Part shown: piece after piece, positions 37,145 to 50,100 of the stretch
How the letters are laid out: every line of letters starts with the position of its first letter
Numbering within the stretch: position 1 is the stretch's first letter
NCBI RefSeq assembly: GCF_932294415.1
Contig: NC_065541.1
Coordinates: 52,182,290 to 52,246,289 of the forward strand
DNA from: Quercus robur
Taxonomy: Eukaryota > Streptophyta > Magnoliopsida > Fagales > Fagaceae
Length of the DNA stretch: 64,000 nucleotides
Reading direction: 5' to 3'
Notes under the pieces: generated by a model
The model's input: the letters and a program-made list of their open reading frames with translations, nothing else
Databases searched by the model: none
What the model was told of the DNA's origin: nothing
Made by a program: the position numbers and the translations under genes

Positions 37145-39183
37145 TAGGGTGGTGCAAGCTACAATGTAGCACGCTTTGTTCTTATGGGGTGAACAATCTG
37201 CAGTATTACCTTTCTTCCCCTCTTATTTTGAGTATGTTGTACACATTACAATGTTAAAACTTTGTCATACAATAAGTGTAATGGAACTTCGGAGCTGCTA
37301 TTTGAATGTTTAAGTACATTGGATCTTGTTTCTGGTAATCTACCCTATGCATAAAAGGGCAATAAATTTTTTTTCGGAATTTTAAAAAATTCTCTACCGG
37401 TAGTGAGGTTCTCAGGCCTTTTGTATTTTTCTTCCTTTTTTCCCCCATAGGATACATTCTAGTATGGGATTTATTATGTAATTATCATGAAAAATTACTT
37501 AAAGAGTATTCCCTTTTCCCCTATTGAATTTATTATGCAATTATCTTGAAAAGAAAAAGTGGATGTTCTTAAACTCTGATTTCTTAGGATTAGTGCTTCT
37601 CCAACTGGTAATTGATTATAGGCAGTTGGTAACTGAAAAAGAATAAAACCTTTATTTCTTTTCAACCAATGCACTTGTCATCGTTTTATTATTTCATCCT
37701 CATGCTTTCATTGATGTTACAACAAAATTATAAAATATGTGCATTAAATTTTATAAGTTGCCTTTGAGATTTTTAACGGTCATGATATAATCAAATTTCT
37801 CATGTGCCTGGCACCTAAACTAGTTTTTTTTTTTTTGCTAGCGGCACACTTTTTAATGCTAATATACCCTATTAGCTATACTTTTTTTTTTTTTTTTTTT
37901 TTCCCTTCAATGAGTCAAATATTTTTGAGAAATTTAATAGAATTTCAATGTATGACATCCGCTCCATGATAATTTATCTTTTTCATCAGTTGGTTTTTGG
38001 TGGAGGCAAAGTTGATGAATTAGAATTGGCTATACATTCTTTTGTTGCTTCTCTAAAATTCTACCTTGCAATCTAAGATGGCTCTCAAAGTACCACACAG
38101 TTATTGTTTGTGGAGGGAATTTCACGTTAAACTGAGTGGATGGTAAACTTTTGATCTATGTGATTTCACTGCTTTACCAGAAACCAAGCATACATAGGCA
38201 GGTCAAGGGATGCTGGTCTTATTTCAGAAACTAGCTAGTCCAAATTTCAATCTAAAAAACGCCAAGAATAGTAATCCTATCTGTATTGAAAAGTAAATTT
38301 CAAACATCAGATTTGTGTTAATTTGGAAACAACTTATTTAATTTTTTGCTAAAAGTGTGTTAAAGGATACTTGTACCTTGACAAAGTAAGAAAAAAATGA
38401 GATTTTAAAAAGCTGTAAATAAAAAATAAAAAACAAAAAACAAACTTATAATCCAGTGCCAGTTGCAACCTAAATCTATGCAGATTTTCTTGCTGTAGCT
38501 TAGTTATTTTGCTCTCGCACTTCTTGCAAGTTACAACCCCTTAACGTTTGATGGTTGTACCTTTGGAATACAACAAAGTACACCCCTAAAAATCGAGGAA
38601 AGAGTGGTAGTAGATAATAGCAGATAATATGAGACACACAATTATCTGATCAGATGGTTGGCTTTCCTATGAAGTATGAACAGTCTGGAGTGACTCACAC
38701 AATTAGGACCGTTCGCATATTATGACACTCAAAACAATTTATCTATAACAGACATAACTACCTACCAAATCAGCTAATAATAAAAACAGTTGGCTTTAAT
38801 TTTTCATCCCAAAATTTTTTTCACTATTGACAAAGTCAGAGTACTTACCTTATTTTGCTCCATTCATTCGGAGAATCCACAATTACAGCAATAAATTTCC
38901 ATTTTTGCCTCGTAATAATGGGATCTCCAATCACTTGTCCACCATGAACTAACACCGATTAAGGATCCGTCATAATCTGATATAAATGAGTTTTGTTTAG
39001 AAAAATCAAAGACTTTGTTCAATCCCATTTGTCTGGGGTACCTGTGACCGTGCTTTCCTATTGAACTTCCCTTTGTTCCTCAGACAACTTGAAATATATC
39101 AAAATATTTCATTTTAATATTTTATCCTCATCTTCAAGAGCATTCAGAGTTTCCCATCTTTGCCTAAAAAAAGAAAAAACATA
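37145..39183. other. Intergenic between the AtuA-like gene and the LIM gene
   Basis: The first few hundred bases are probably the AtuA-like 3' UTR. The rest is AT-rich, with T-runs at about 37825 and 37880. No gene, RNA or clear promoter motif is supportable. The segment 39060-39183 should contain the 5' leader of the LIM gene. Confidence 0.45.
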
Positions 39184-40880
39184 ATGGCATTTACAGGAAC
39201 TCTAGATAAATGCAAGGCTTGTGACAAGACTGTGTATGTGGTTGATATGATGTCCCTTGAAGGGGTACCATATCATAAATCATGCTTCAAATGCAGCCAC
39301 TGCAAAGGATTTCTTTCGGTATACATCTTTTATCACAGTTTTCTTATTTTGGTTTCAACTCCCAATATTCCTGTAATAATTTAGTGTACCCGATCTTCCA
39401 ATGTTTAATGATGTTTCTTAACACCCCCCCAAAACAATTATTCTATATATCATATAAATGTGGATCCCATATGCATAACCCACAAGTAGATCCACCTTTA
39501 TGTAAGAGGATGATGTAATAAAATTTTCAGTCCCGACCAACGGGATAGGACAGCATACATGCATGATCAACAAGAGAGGATGCTAGTTATGGACTACATA
39601 ACAAATAGCAATGACAAATAGGCATTTAGGTTGCTTTTGAAACTAAACTGATTTTCAATTCAAAGATAATTTAAAATTTCTTGTTCATATGGTGTTACTG
39701 TGACAAACTCGTGAACCAGTTTTAAAAAAATTTCAGAAATAAAAGCTTCAAATTGATTTTTACATTGTCCTGTAAGTGCAATGATTCAAATAATTAAAGA
39801 GGGGCTAACCATCCTATGGTTGACAGATGAGCACCTACTCCTCCATGGATGGAATCCTGTACTGCAAGCCACATTTTGAGCAACTTTTCAAGGAATCTGG
39901 CAATTTCAGCAAGAATTTTCATCCAGGTAAGACTTTTCTTTCAGGCCATTATATTTGCTTTATTAAAAATTTTATACATATTTTTTTTCTTGGTGGCTAA
40001 CTATAAGTTGTATTGTGTTCAAAATTGCAGTAGCAAAGTCTGCTGAGCAGATGGTATGTTCATCCTTCACTCTATTAGCTTTTGTGTTTGAATGTCCTGT
40101 GAATTAAAGGTCTTTATTTTTTCTTTTTATGGGGGTGCATTTAAACGCTATAAAAGATCTCATGGGACGTTCAAATACACCTACAAATTTATCATTTCTG
40201 TTTGCTTTTTTACTAACAATAACATATTCAACTTGATATCTTTATAGGCTAGGCGTCCAAGCAAACTTTCTTCCATGTTCTGTGGAACCCAAGACAAATG
40301 TGCCGTTTGCACAAAAACGGTGTATCCTCTAGAGAAGGTTGGTTTTACTTTCCCACTAACATTATTACATCCCATCTTGCTTGCAAATGGTTAACAACAA
40401 TGTGAACATTGAGGAAAGTTATAGAAATCATAATAGTAAGGCATGCTAAAAGAAGGGAAATAAGCCATTGTTCAAGTAAAATGTAACAGAGTAATTTGCT
40501 TTAAAACTTGGTTGATGAATAAGTGGATTGTAATCTGACACTGTCAAATAACTTGATGTAGTTATTATTTTTTTCTCTACCCAAATCAACTGTCTAATTT
40601 TCTTGGTTTCCAGGTGACACTGGAAGGAGACTGTTACCACAAGACATGCTTTAGGTGTGCTCATGGTGGGTGCCATCTAACACATTCTTCCTATGCTGCT
40701 CTTGATGGAAACCTCTACTGCAAGCACCATTTTGCTCAGCTCTTCATGGTGAAAGGAAACTACCACCACGTCCTCCAGGCAGCTGCACACAAGAAGAATG
40801 GAGCCACACCACCTGCTCCACCAGCAGACTCGGAGCCAAAGCCGGAACCCGAGAGCAACGTACAAGAGCAATCGTCTTAG
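39184..40880 (+). CDS. Two-LIM-domain actin-binding protein, PLIM2-like
   Basis: Plant LIM proteins bind and bundle actin filaments, and the PLIM2 group is mainly expressed in pollen. Five exons join in phase: 39184-39318, 39827-39926, 40031-40053, 40248-40337 and 40614-40880 (TAG), giving 204 residues, a usual family length. LIM1 begins at C10-X2-C13 and runs through H31, C34, C37 and C40 to LYCKPHF. LIM2 begins at C104-X2-C107 and runs through H125, C128, C131 and C136 to LYCKHHF. Each LIM is followed by the family linker (QLFKESGNFSKNF and QLFMVKGNYHHV). MAFTGTLDKC matches the canonical start, so an upstream in-frame ATG at 39160 was not used. The PLIM2 assignment rests on KTVYVVDMMSLEG, SSMFCGTQDKC and CAHGGCHLTHSSY, where WLIM types differ. 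The C-terminal tail is rich in Pro and Glu. Exon 3 is only 23 bases. No defect seen. Confidence 0.93.
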
Positions 40881-43800
40881 AAAGCACGTACTATGAATGG
40901 TTCCTCCCTATCTTTCAGAGTTCTTCAAAAACAAAACAAAGAAAACAAAAAACAAAAAAAAGGGTGCAGACCCTGTCATGTTGTTGAAATTCATGTCAAA
41001 CTTTATTTACAAATTATTTTCAGTTAGTAAGCTTATTTGAGAAGTTACTAATGTCATTAAAACAAAAAAAAGAATGGAGCAATGTAATTTTTTTTTTTTT
41101 TTCATTTTTTTTGAAAACTGTATGTTATGGGTATAATAATCAGCTTTAGTTTTAATTGAGTTTAGATACCATTATTCAATTTCATGATTTTGTGGATGAT
41201 TTCTGAAGAATGCTCATAATGACAACCAAGGACAGAACCAGAAATTTTTGTTTGGGGGCAGGGGTGGCTTGATGCATTTGGGGGCCTAAGGTGAAGAGGA
41301 TTGAATATCTTGTTTTAGATGCAAAATTATTACTAATTAACATGAACTATGTAGAGTTTTTTCTTTTTTTAGAAATTTTATAGACAGAAAAAATTTGACA
41401 AAATTTTTCATACTTATTGATGTGGTAGATTGACAGTGGTAAGTAAAACAGTGGTGTTAGTGGTAAACTTAGATGAAAACTAATAAAAGTTTGCTAACTA
41501 AACTCTTATTATTATTATTCTTTTTTCTTTAGAAGTGCAACATTCACAATATTTTTTACAACAAATCTTATATTTTAAACTGCTTTTTGTTTTCTATTTG
41601 AAAATATCACTATAATTATTTTTTTGCCATCAACAACAAGTTGTAACAACTTGCTACTTAGCATTAGTTGTAAAAGTGTTATGAAAAATATTGTGAACGT
41701 TGCATTTTTCTCTATTTTTTTATTTGTTTTTCATCTGGTAAAAAAAAAAAAAATTTATTTATTGATTATAAATAACCCTATTAGTTAAATTTGGGGGTCT
41801 TTTTTTTACTTGGGGCCTTAGGCAACCGCATTTCTTACTCCACTATTCAGTCGGTCCTGTTTGGGGGAGCCTTGTTGTGATACTAAGTACTAATACTTTA
41901 GTCATGATAATCTTGAGGGTTCCAAAAAGTAGCAATTTAAACCTCAAACACAATGGGTTGAAGTTTAATATATTACTTTTTGAAATCTCAGAATTTAATT
42001 TGTTACTTTTGAAACTATAGGGTATACTTAATTTCTTTTTGAAATTCCAATATTCAATTTATTAGTTATGAAATTACATGGTTCAATTTGTTACCCCTCT
42101 TAACTTATAAAGTGCAAAATATATGTTTTAAGAGCACCATTACACTAACTCAAATATTTTTGTTGGGGGGGGGGAGGGACTCAAATTTTTATAAGCTAAA
42201 TCTTCAGAATGCTCATAACATACCAGAAAAATAATTTATAGCTACTATACTAAAAATAGGGAGTTCATTGCAAGCATAGATCTTTGGTCTAATCCATATA
42301 TGAACAAAATCCAAAACTAAAAATTTAAGAAAAATTAAACTGACTGATCAAGTTATCTGAAATTAATTTGTGAAACAAATGTTGTGGTACTATTTTGTAT
42401 TATATGCAAGCTTATATAGATCATGTTTAGATATTAGCCATAACTCTGTACTGCACTGGGCAATCATAACTTGACATGGGAATGAGAAAGAATCAGTAAA
42501 ATTCAAATCCCCCTTCCCACTTTTCCGTCACGCGGGGCAAAAATATATATATATATATTCAAACAACTACAACTTTTTCATATATGGAGCCATTGTGTTA
42601 CAATGAGACCATTGAGAGTAAGTGTATATAGAAAGTCTAACCCTAGGTTAACCTTAAAGGCTTAAACTTATCCTAAGATATACTAAAAGTTAGGATATGC
42701 AGTTTGAGCCGTACAATTACATTGAATCTGAACTATCATTATTCTATTTCTAATGGGTAAATACTAGTACACGCGACTTATTTCACACACACACATGTAC
42801 ATACACAAAAATGTGGGTCCTTTTATGTTCCTTTGATTTGTTATGCAAAAGAAGAGAAATATAAAAATTAATAAATTCTCAAAGATAGAGTTACTCATCT
42901 CTATATATTAACAGGATTTAAAAAATTAGTTATGATTTCAAAAAAATGTTAAAAATACCCCTAATCTAATTAGATAATTCTTAATTTTTTTAATAAAAAA
43001 ATGGGGTTAAAATTGTAATTCAATAAAATAAATAAAAAAAACTATCAAATAAACTTTTTTCTTAAAAATTAGCACTCTCTCTATTTAAATATATCTCATG
43101 CACGTTTGATATATTTTTTCCTAAAAACTAGCACACACTAAACCCAGCAGTTTATTCCATTTCAAATCATAAATTTTAATTTCTTAAAAATTCTTTCATG
43201 TGTAACCTTACTAACAATCGATAAATTCAAATTGAAAAATTACATTAAACTAAAAATAAAAAAAAGAGCCTAATCGCACGTGTGGAGTGCATGTGATGAG
43301 GCTAATGTGTGTGTATATATAATTATATATATATATATATATGATACTTTAGCTTTGCAAAAGTATTGGTCATCTTTTTTATTTTTTGGCTGGAAAAAGC
43401 ATTATTGAATTTTTTACTTTTCCAGTATCATAAATTATTGAAGACTTTTCACTTTATCAATATTTGGACAAATTAGAAATTATCTTCAGATAGTTACTAT
43501 GCGGCATAGTTCATTCGTCACTATGTATTATGCACTATGCAGTCACTGTTCACGTAGAAATTCTGTCACTGTGCAAGAGTATAGAAGCTCATAGCAAAAA
43601 AATTATCAATCATTTTCCCTCTATCCGTCTCTTATCAGTCCCAAAAAAAATCCTTCCTTGTATTAGAAAAAATAATCCCTATATCAGAAAAATCATTCTT
43701 TTATTATTTTGAAAATTTGGAATGAGTATCAGTTTTTGGGATATTATTCAAGTAAATTTTTATCTTTTCAAGATAAATTTTCATTGTCAGATTTTATAAC

Positions 43801-44029
43801 TATTGTTTCTACAGCAAAAAAAAAGGCAATAACAGAAGGAATTTTCTACATCAACTTGTCTATACCATTTTGCACATAAGTCAACAAAAGCTAGGGTGGT
43901 TTGCAAAGGTGGAAAAGTTTCCAAAATTTTAGAAAAGTTAAATTATTGACCGTTACTACTATCGATGTGGATCAGATTGAGATATAAAATTAGATATATG
44001 TAAAATAAAAAGACTTTGCTACCCCTGAT
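40881..44029. other. Intergenic, AT-rich
   Basis: The start is probably the LIM gene 3' UTR. Beyond it there is no supportable gene. A hairpin TIR element (41531-41710) and (TA)n runs at about 42546 and 43320-43343 are present. Confidence 0.45.
41531..41710. mobile_element. Hairpin-type MITE
   Basis: The left arm 'tgcaacattcacaatatttt' (from about 41536) and the right arm 'aaatattgtgaacgttgca' (ending about 41703) are inverted complements with few mismatches, separated by about 130 bases. A second inner pair, 'ttttacaaca' and 'tgttatgaaaaa', extends the stem. No coding potential. Confidence 0.65.
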
Positions 44030-44351
44030 TTGATTTTTTAGAAAAATCAATTTCAAGTAAAACCATAAGGTTAGTTTTGGAAATAATGTAAAAAAGACAT
44101 CAAGGGTCGTATTGTTTTAGGCTGGGTTTGAATTGCCCTGAAAGCAATCTATGTTTGTGTTTTTTCCGTGGATTTTGTGCATTGTTTACTTTGATTTTTT
44201 AGAAAAATCAATTTCAAGTAAAACCATAAGGTTAGTTTTGGAAATAATGTAAAAAAGACATCAAGGGTCGTATTGTTTTAGGCTGAGTTTGAATTGCCCT
44301 GAAAGCAATCTATGTTTGTGTTTTTTCCGTGGATTTTGTGCATTGTTTACT
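44030..44351 (+). repeat. 161-bp tandem duplication, nearly identical
   Basis: Copy 1 is 44030-44190 and copy 2 is 44191-44351. I can find one clear difference, 'ggctgggtttgaatt' against 'ggctgagtttgaatt'. Both copies end in 'ttttgtgcattgtttac'. No open frame of note. Confidence 0.93.
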
Positions 44352-46631
44352 TATAAGTACAGATTTTAGTAATTTTTTCTTTAAATTTGGGTCCCATAAT
44401 ACTATTCATTCATTTTAAATTTTTTTTGCTATAATATTTTTAGTTTTTAGACCAAGTTGAGTTCCAATTGGACTGGTCTCAACTCTCATCCTCATAACAC
44501 TCAGGCCCCATACCGCAGTAGGCAGCCCAGCCTACTTTAATCAAAAAGCCCACTACAAATATATTATTATGTTATTTTAAAGTTGTGTGAAAATTATATG
44601 GAGAACTTTTATCATTAAATTGCTTCTAATTCATAATTACCATACTCATATTTTTATTCTCCCAACTAAACTTGGCCTTTTTGAACAAATGAAATTATTC
44701 AATGCCATAAAAATTTCATGTTGACATTTTTTTCCAATACAATAAGTAAGTTTCGAATCAATTTCTTTTTAAGGGAAGACATGACAATGCATGCACGATA
44801 AAGACATATTTAATGTATAGAATTTCACCTTCCAAAATTTTTGTTACCGGTCCTAATAAACTTCATTTTGAAGTTTTATCCTGAAATTCAATATAGACAA
44901 CGTCACAGAAGCCAATACATTTTTAAAGTATTCTAATTTGATTTAAAAGGAATTACATTAATTTGTTTTTTTTTTTAATCCAATGGTTTCTTATTTTAAT
45001 ATGTATCTTGACGGCAAAAGTAATATTTATTTTTAGCCTTGTTAAAAAAAAGTATTTTATTTTTTTATATAGGTTTATTTTTTATATAAGAAAGTGATAG
45101 GCAACATGTATTTTTAGCCTTGTTCATGAAAAAAAAGTATTCTATTTTTGATAAAAGTAAGTGGTGTTCTAGTTTTTGAGTGTACTATTATTTCATTTCC
45201 TACTCATAAGACATTTCGAAGTGTCATGAACCGATAGTGTAATGGATTGAATTTGAGAACTTTGAGTTTACGTTACGAGCCAATCAATGAGTTCACCACC
45301 CAAGTATCATATGGAGAACAAAAATATTAAATATGTATCTTTAATTTTTACATTGATCACGGATGAAATTTAACCATTTTTGTGCTACTTAGCCTTTTTA
45401 TTTAATTGTAATTTTTTTAAATTTTAAATAAATATTCAAAATTTTAAAGTTTATATTCTTTAAGATTATATAATTATTTTTTTATACAAGAAAAAATCAT
45501 TTAAAATGAGCTATACTTTTTTTGGGATATTTTCCTTTATCTTTCATATAGTTCACAATTCTCTCGCTTACGTTTAAAACCAACCAATTTCATTCTCTAT
45601 GTTTAGGAAATGAGTAAATACTCTCAAACAATTACTTTTTTTTTTTAGTTAAATTATTACAAATACAATCTAAGAAAATAACAATACCATATTAAAAATT
45701 TTCTCTTTCTCAATAAAATTAGGTGCATTTGTTCATTTCTTAAAAAAAAAAATGGTTGATTTAAAAAAATAAGGAAGTAAATTGGAATTACCAAAATAAA
45801 CAAAGGATTATGTTAACTGGCACCGCAAGGTGTCTGTTAACAGCAACTTTTGACTTTTTTTTATATAATTTTATGTCATATTTTTCAGTGTAAGGTCAAT
45901 TTTATAGAAATAAAAAAATATTAAAATAAACAAAAAGATTAGTTTTATATTCTTTTTATTTATTTATTTAATTTTTTTATTAAATAAAACCCTCTTTTAT
46001 ACGACCTTAACAAGCACCTGTGCTGCCGCTGCCGCGACATTTGCCATGAACAAATAGCTCCACATAAGGATGACGTGTGCCCACTATCTGACTATCATAA
46101 GTAATGTTTCTTTTTTGTCAAAAAAAAAAAAGAAGTAACGTTTATTTGGAAAGATTTGGCCAAAAAAAGACAAGAGGTTCAGCTCACGCGCTATCAGAGA
46201 GATTGGTTTAGCCCCCTGTTCCGTGCCAGGACAAAATACACTGTCCGAGCTTATTTCGAATGCATTAGCCGACAAGCGAAGTCCGGCAGCACAGCTCATT
46301 GCACCATTCGACGGTGTTCTCCACGGGCACCCAGGTGCGCGTATAAATTTCATTTCTCGAAGAATATCCATCAGTATATATCTGCGTCACCTACTATTAA
46401 GTATTAATATCACGCATCCAAGCCCATTCTCGTAAATTCCTTCCACAATTAAAAAAAAACAACTAACCTACCAATAACCACATTTTCTCACCTAGCTCTC
46501 ATTTTCTCGCACTTTCTCACCTTCCAAACAAACGGCGAGAAAGTAGTGCGTGAAAGCAAAAGCCACAGAGCCAAAAAAAATAATAAGAAAAAAAATTTGT
46601 AATCGTTAAGTACTAAAAAGCAAAGTCCAAG
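44352..46631. other. Intergenic upstream of the KEA gene
   Basis: AT-rich apart from a GC-richer island at 46170-46350, which lies 280-460 bases upstream of the TATA box. Open frames there on both strands resemble no family I know, so I treat the island as distal promoter sequence. Confidence 0.4.
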
Positions 46632-46638
46632 TATAAAA
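46632..46638 (+). promoter_or_regulatory. TATA box of the KEA gene
   Basis: TATAAAA followed by GG. Downstream, a pyrimidine-rich leader (46660-46734) ends in a candidate 5' UTR donor ATCG|GTTAGT at 46735. The matching acceptor CACCAG is at 47039-47044, about 107 bases before the ATG. Confidence 0.5.
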
Positions 46639-47150
46639 GGTCAAGTCGATTTGTTTTCAGCTCCGTCATTTTTTCTCAAACACTCCGCCACTGATTTTCT
46701 CAGCTCGATCCTTCGAAGTTGCTCTGTATGATCGGTTAGTCCAGCACATTCGTTTTCATATGTATCTTGCTATGTATTACATGCATGTATATGTATTTGT
46801 ACGCATGAATGTGTAAATATATTGTTTAAATTGGATTCAATCACATTTTTAGTTTATGTGTTGTATGAATACATGTATTTATGTATGTACGAGTGTGTGT
46901 ATGAGATATCACTGTACTATGCATGTATACGTGGTTTTTAGAGTTTAAGAAAATTCAGTTTTTATGTCTAAGTAGTGAGGATTGGCTGCGTTGTACTGAT
47001 TATTCGTTTTTTTGTTTTTGTTAAATTTAATTTTGAATCACCAGGTTGTTTTGAGTAGAGGAAAAAGTGAGTGTGTGAATGGATTTTAGTGTGTAAAGTC
47101 AAAGATTGTGCACTGTAGAGTATTGGTCTCACTACTAAGGTTGAGAGAAT

Positions 47151-50100
47151 ATGGATATTGCCTGTGGTTTTAGGCAGCCAAGTGTGTTTCATGGCTGCGA
47201 GGGCACAAGTTGTAAGACTTTGGTTCGTTTTGATTTGCATTTGCAATTTAAGAGTAGAGGTTTCGGGTGTAACTTTCTGGGTGATTCGAGAATTGTTTTG
47301 AAACCGCATTTGAGTAAGAGGATGAAAAGGAGTATTGTTTCTAGTGGTTATAGCAATTCAAATACGGTTGCTTTAGGAGACTTTGATAGTCAATTGTGGA
47401 GGTCAAATCTGAGACGTTCTTTATTTTGTAATTTGGACAATGTTTTTAAAGGGTCAAGAACAGTTCGGTCGTGGTGTCAGGGTAATGATTCTTTAGCATA
47501 TGTAAATGGGAATGGTCGAAACGTGGAGTTCATTGAAAGTAGTGATGAGAGCCCAAGGGTTGATGGTGGTGAGCTAAATGATTCTAGAGAAGAAGAGGGA
47601 CGGGGAGAAGAAGTGGAGGTGCTTAGTCTGGATGAATTGAGGGAATTGTTGCAAAAGGCAATAAGAGAACTAGAAGCTGCACGACTTAATAGTACCGTGT
47701 TTGAGGAAAAGGCTCAGAAAATATCGGAAGCTGCAATAGCCTTGCAGGACGAAGCAGAAAGTGCTTGGAATGATGTTAATTCTACCCTTGATACTGTTCA
47801 AGAGATTGTGAATGAGGAGTGTATTGCCAAGGAAGCAGTTCAAAATGCAACAATGGCTCTTTCATTAGCTGAGGCAAGGCTTCAGGTGGCAGTAGAATCT
47901 TTGGATGCTACAAAAAGAGGGAATGATTCTTTGGAAGGTTCTAGAGAGAGTGATGAGGAAAATAATATTGATGAAGAGAAGAAAGCACTTTTAGTTGCTC
48001 AGGAAGAGATAAAGGAGTGTCAGGAGAATTTGGCAAATTGTGAGATTGGGTTGAGACGCCTGCAGAGTAAAAAGGAAGAGTTGCAGATGGAAGTGGACAG
48101 GTTGAATGAAGTTGCAGAGAAGGCGCAGCTGAATGCTTTGAAAGCGGAGGAGGATGTGGCAAACATAATGCTTTTGGCAGAGCAAGCTGTTGCCTTTGAA
48201 CTTGAGGCCACACAACGTGTGAATGATGCAGAAATTGCATTACAGAGGGCAGATAAATCTCTGTCTGGTTCTTATCTTGATTCTCAAGAAATTATCCAAG
48301 GACAGGTCTTGAGTGATGAGGTTATTGTTGAGGAGGAGAATGTGGTCCAAGGAGTTTATGAAGTTTCTGTTGAAAGAGACAGTGATGTGCCACTTGATGG
48401 TGATTCTTTGGTTGTCAAGCCATTACCAGATAGCCCATCTAAACAGAGTTCAGAAGATTTGAGTCAATATGATGATCTGAGTGACCATGAGAATGGAAAG
48501 TTAAGTTTAGACTCTCCTAAAGAAGCTGAACTAGAAGCTGAAAAATCAAAGACTGTGGTTCAAATGAAAAAGCTTGATACACAGAAGGAGACTTCACACT
48601 CTAATGTTCCCAAGGCATCATTGAAGAAATCTTCTCGCTTCTTTTCTGCATCATTTTTCTCTTTTACTGTAGATGGGACTGAGTTCACACCAGCATCAGT
48701 TTTCCAGGGTTTCATGGAATCTGCAAGGAAGCAATGGCCAAAGCTAATTGTTAGTTTGTTGCTATTTGGTGCAGGGTATGTATGAGAATTGCAACTTCTT
48801 GTTTCACTTATTATTACTATTCTTTTGTTTTCTTTCCTGTAATACTGTTTTACTAAAGGATAATTCATATGTCATTGTTTTTGCATTCATGAATCATCTG
48901 ATCTAATGGCATTGCATTTCTGTGTTTTAAGCAACTCTGAGAGAGTGAAGTTTATTTCTTTACGAATATTATGTGTTGGTGCTTAGGACAGACTATTTTT
49001 TATTCTAATAAAATTGATCTTGTTAATTTCATCATTTCTTCATATTTCTAGTTTTCCGATTTGTGCTTTCTGTTATATAATTCTTGGGTCATTTACTTGG
49101 ACTATGCCCTCTTGGTGTTTTCTAATAAGGTTTTTACTTGTTAAAAGAATAAAAAAGGAAGAAGTCAATAGTTGAATGGCTTATACATATAGATTTTTTT
49201 CCTCAATTCTTCAGAAGGCCTACTTTTTGCCTTGGTTGTTTCATTAGGGTGTTATGTACAGTGTAAAAGGTGGTCTTCCATTGATCACAAGATGCTGAAA
49301 TTTATCACAGGGTCACCTTTTATGCTAATCGAGCAGAGAGGAATGCTCAGCTGCTTCAGCCTTCAGATGTCATCACCACCAGTATTGAAGTTGGTATTGA
49401 AGAAGTTTCCTCAAGTGCAAAGCCTCTGGTTCAACAATTACAGAAACTACCAAAGAGAATTAAAAAACTAATTGCGACACTTCCTCATCAAGAGGCATGC
49501 AATCATATTTCCCTTCATTACTTTTGCCTTTTGTTCTTAAGTCCTGCACATCTAGCACTTTGTGATCTGACCATCAATTCAATTATTTCTTAGGTGAATG
49601 AGGAGGAAGCTTCCCTCTTCGACATGTTGTGGTTATTGCTTGCTAGTGTTATATTTGTGCCGATATTTCAGAAAATTCCTGGAGGTATTTGAATTCCTAC
49701 ATACATTTCACTAGCCTTGGAATTTTTATTAACATTATTGAATTTAAGCATTTGAATGCATTTAGTGCAAGATTCCATATATCAATGAACATAACTTTTA
49801 ATCTTTTTTAGTATTTAGTACCAAAATTTTATATATTGTTACATTGTGGTGTTTCTTACCTGCTGCAACGTATAGGAAGTCCTGTTCTTGGGTACTTGGC
49901 TGCTGGCATCTTGATTGGGCCCTATGGTCTCTCGATTATTCGTCATGTGCATGGGACAAAGGCAATTGCTGAATTTGGAGTTGTTTTCTTATTGTTCAAT
50001 ATTGGCCTTGAGGTGGGGTTTATTTTTATAAGTCTTGCTGTTGCCTTCGCATTTTATGTGTCCTCATGAAAAGAATTAAACTGAAGCTTTGAACTCGATG

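Noticed and set aside
46084-46371. Open frame of 95 codons on the minus strand, and an overlapping plus-strand frame, near 46.2 kb
   Set aside because: Neither resembles a known family, they overlap on opposite strands, and splice or promoter context for a gene is absent.
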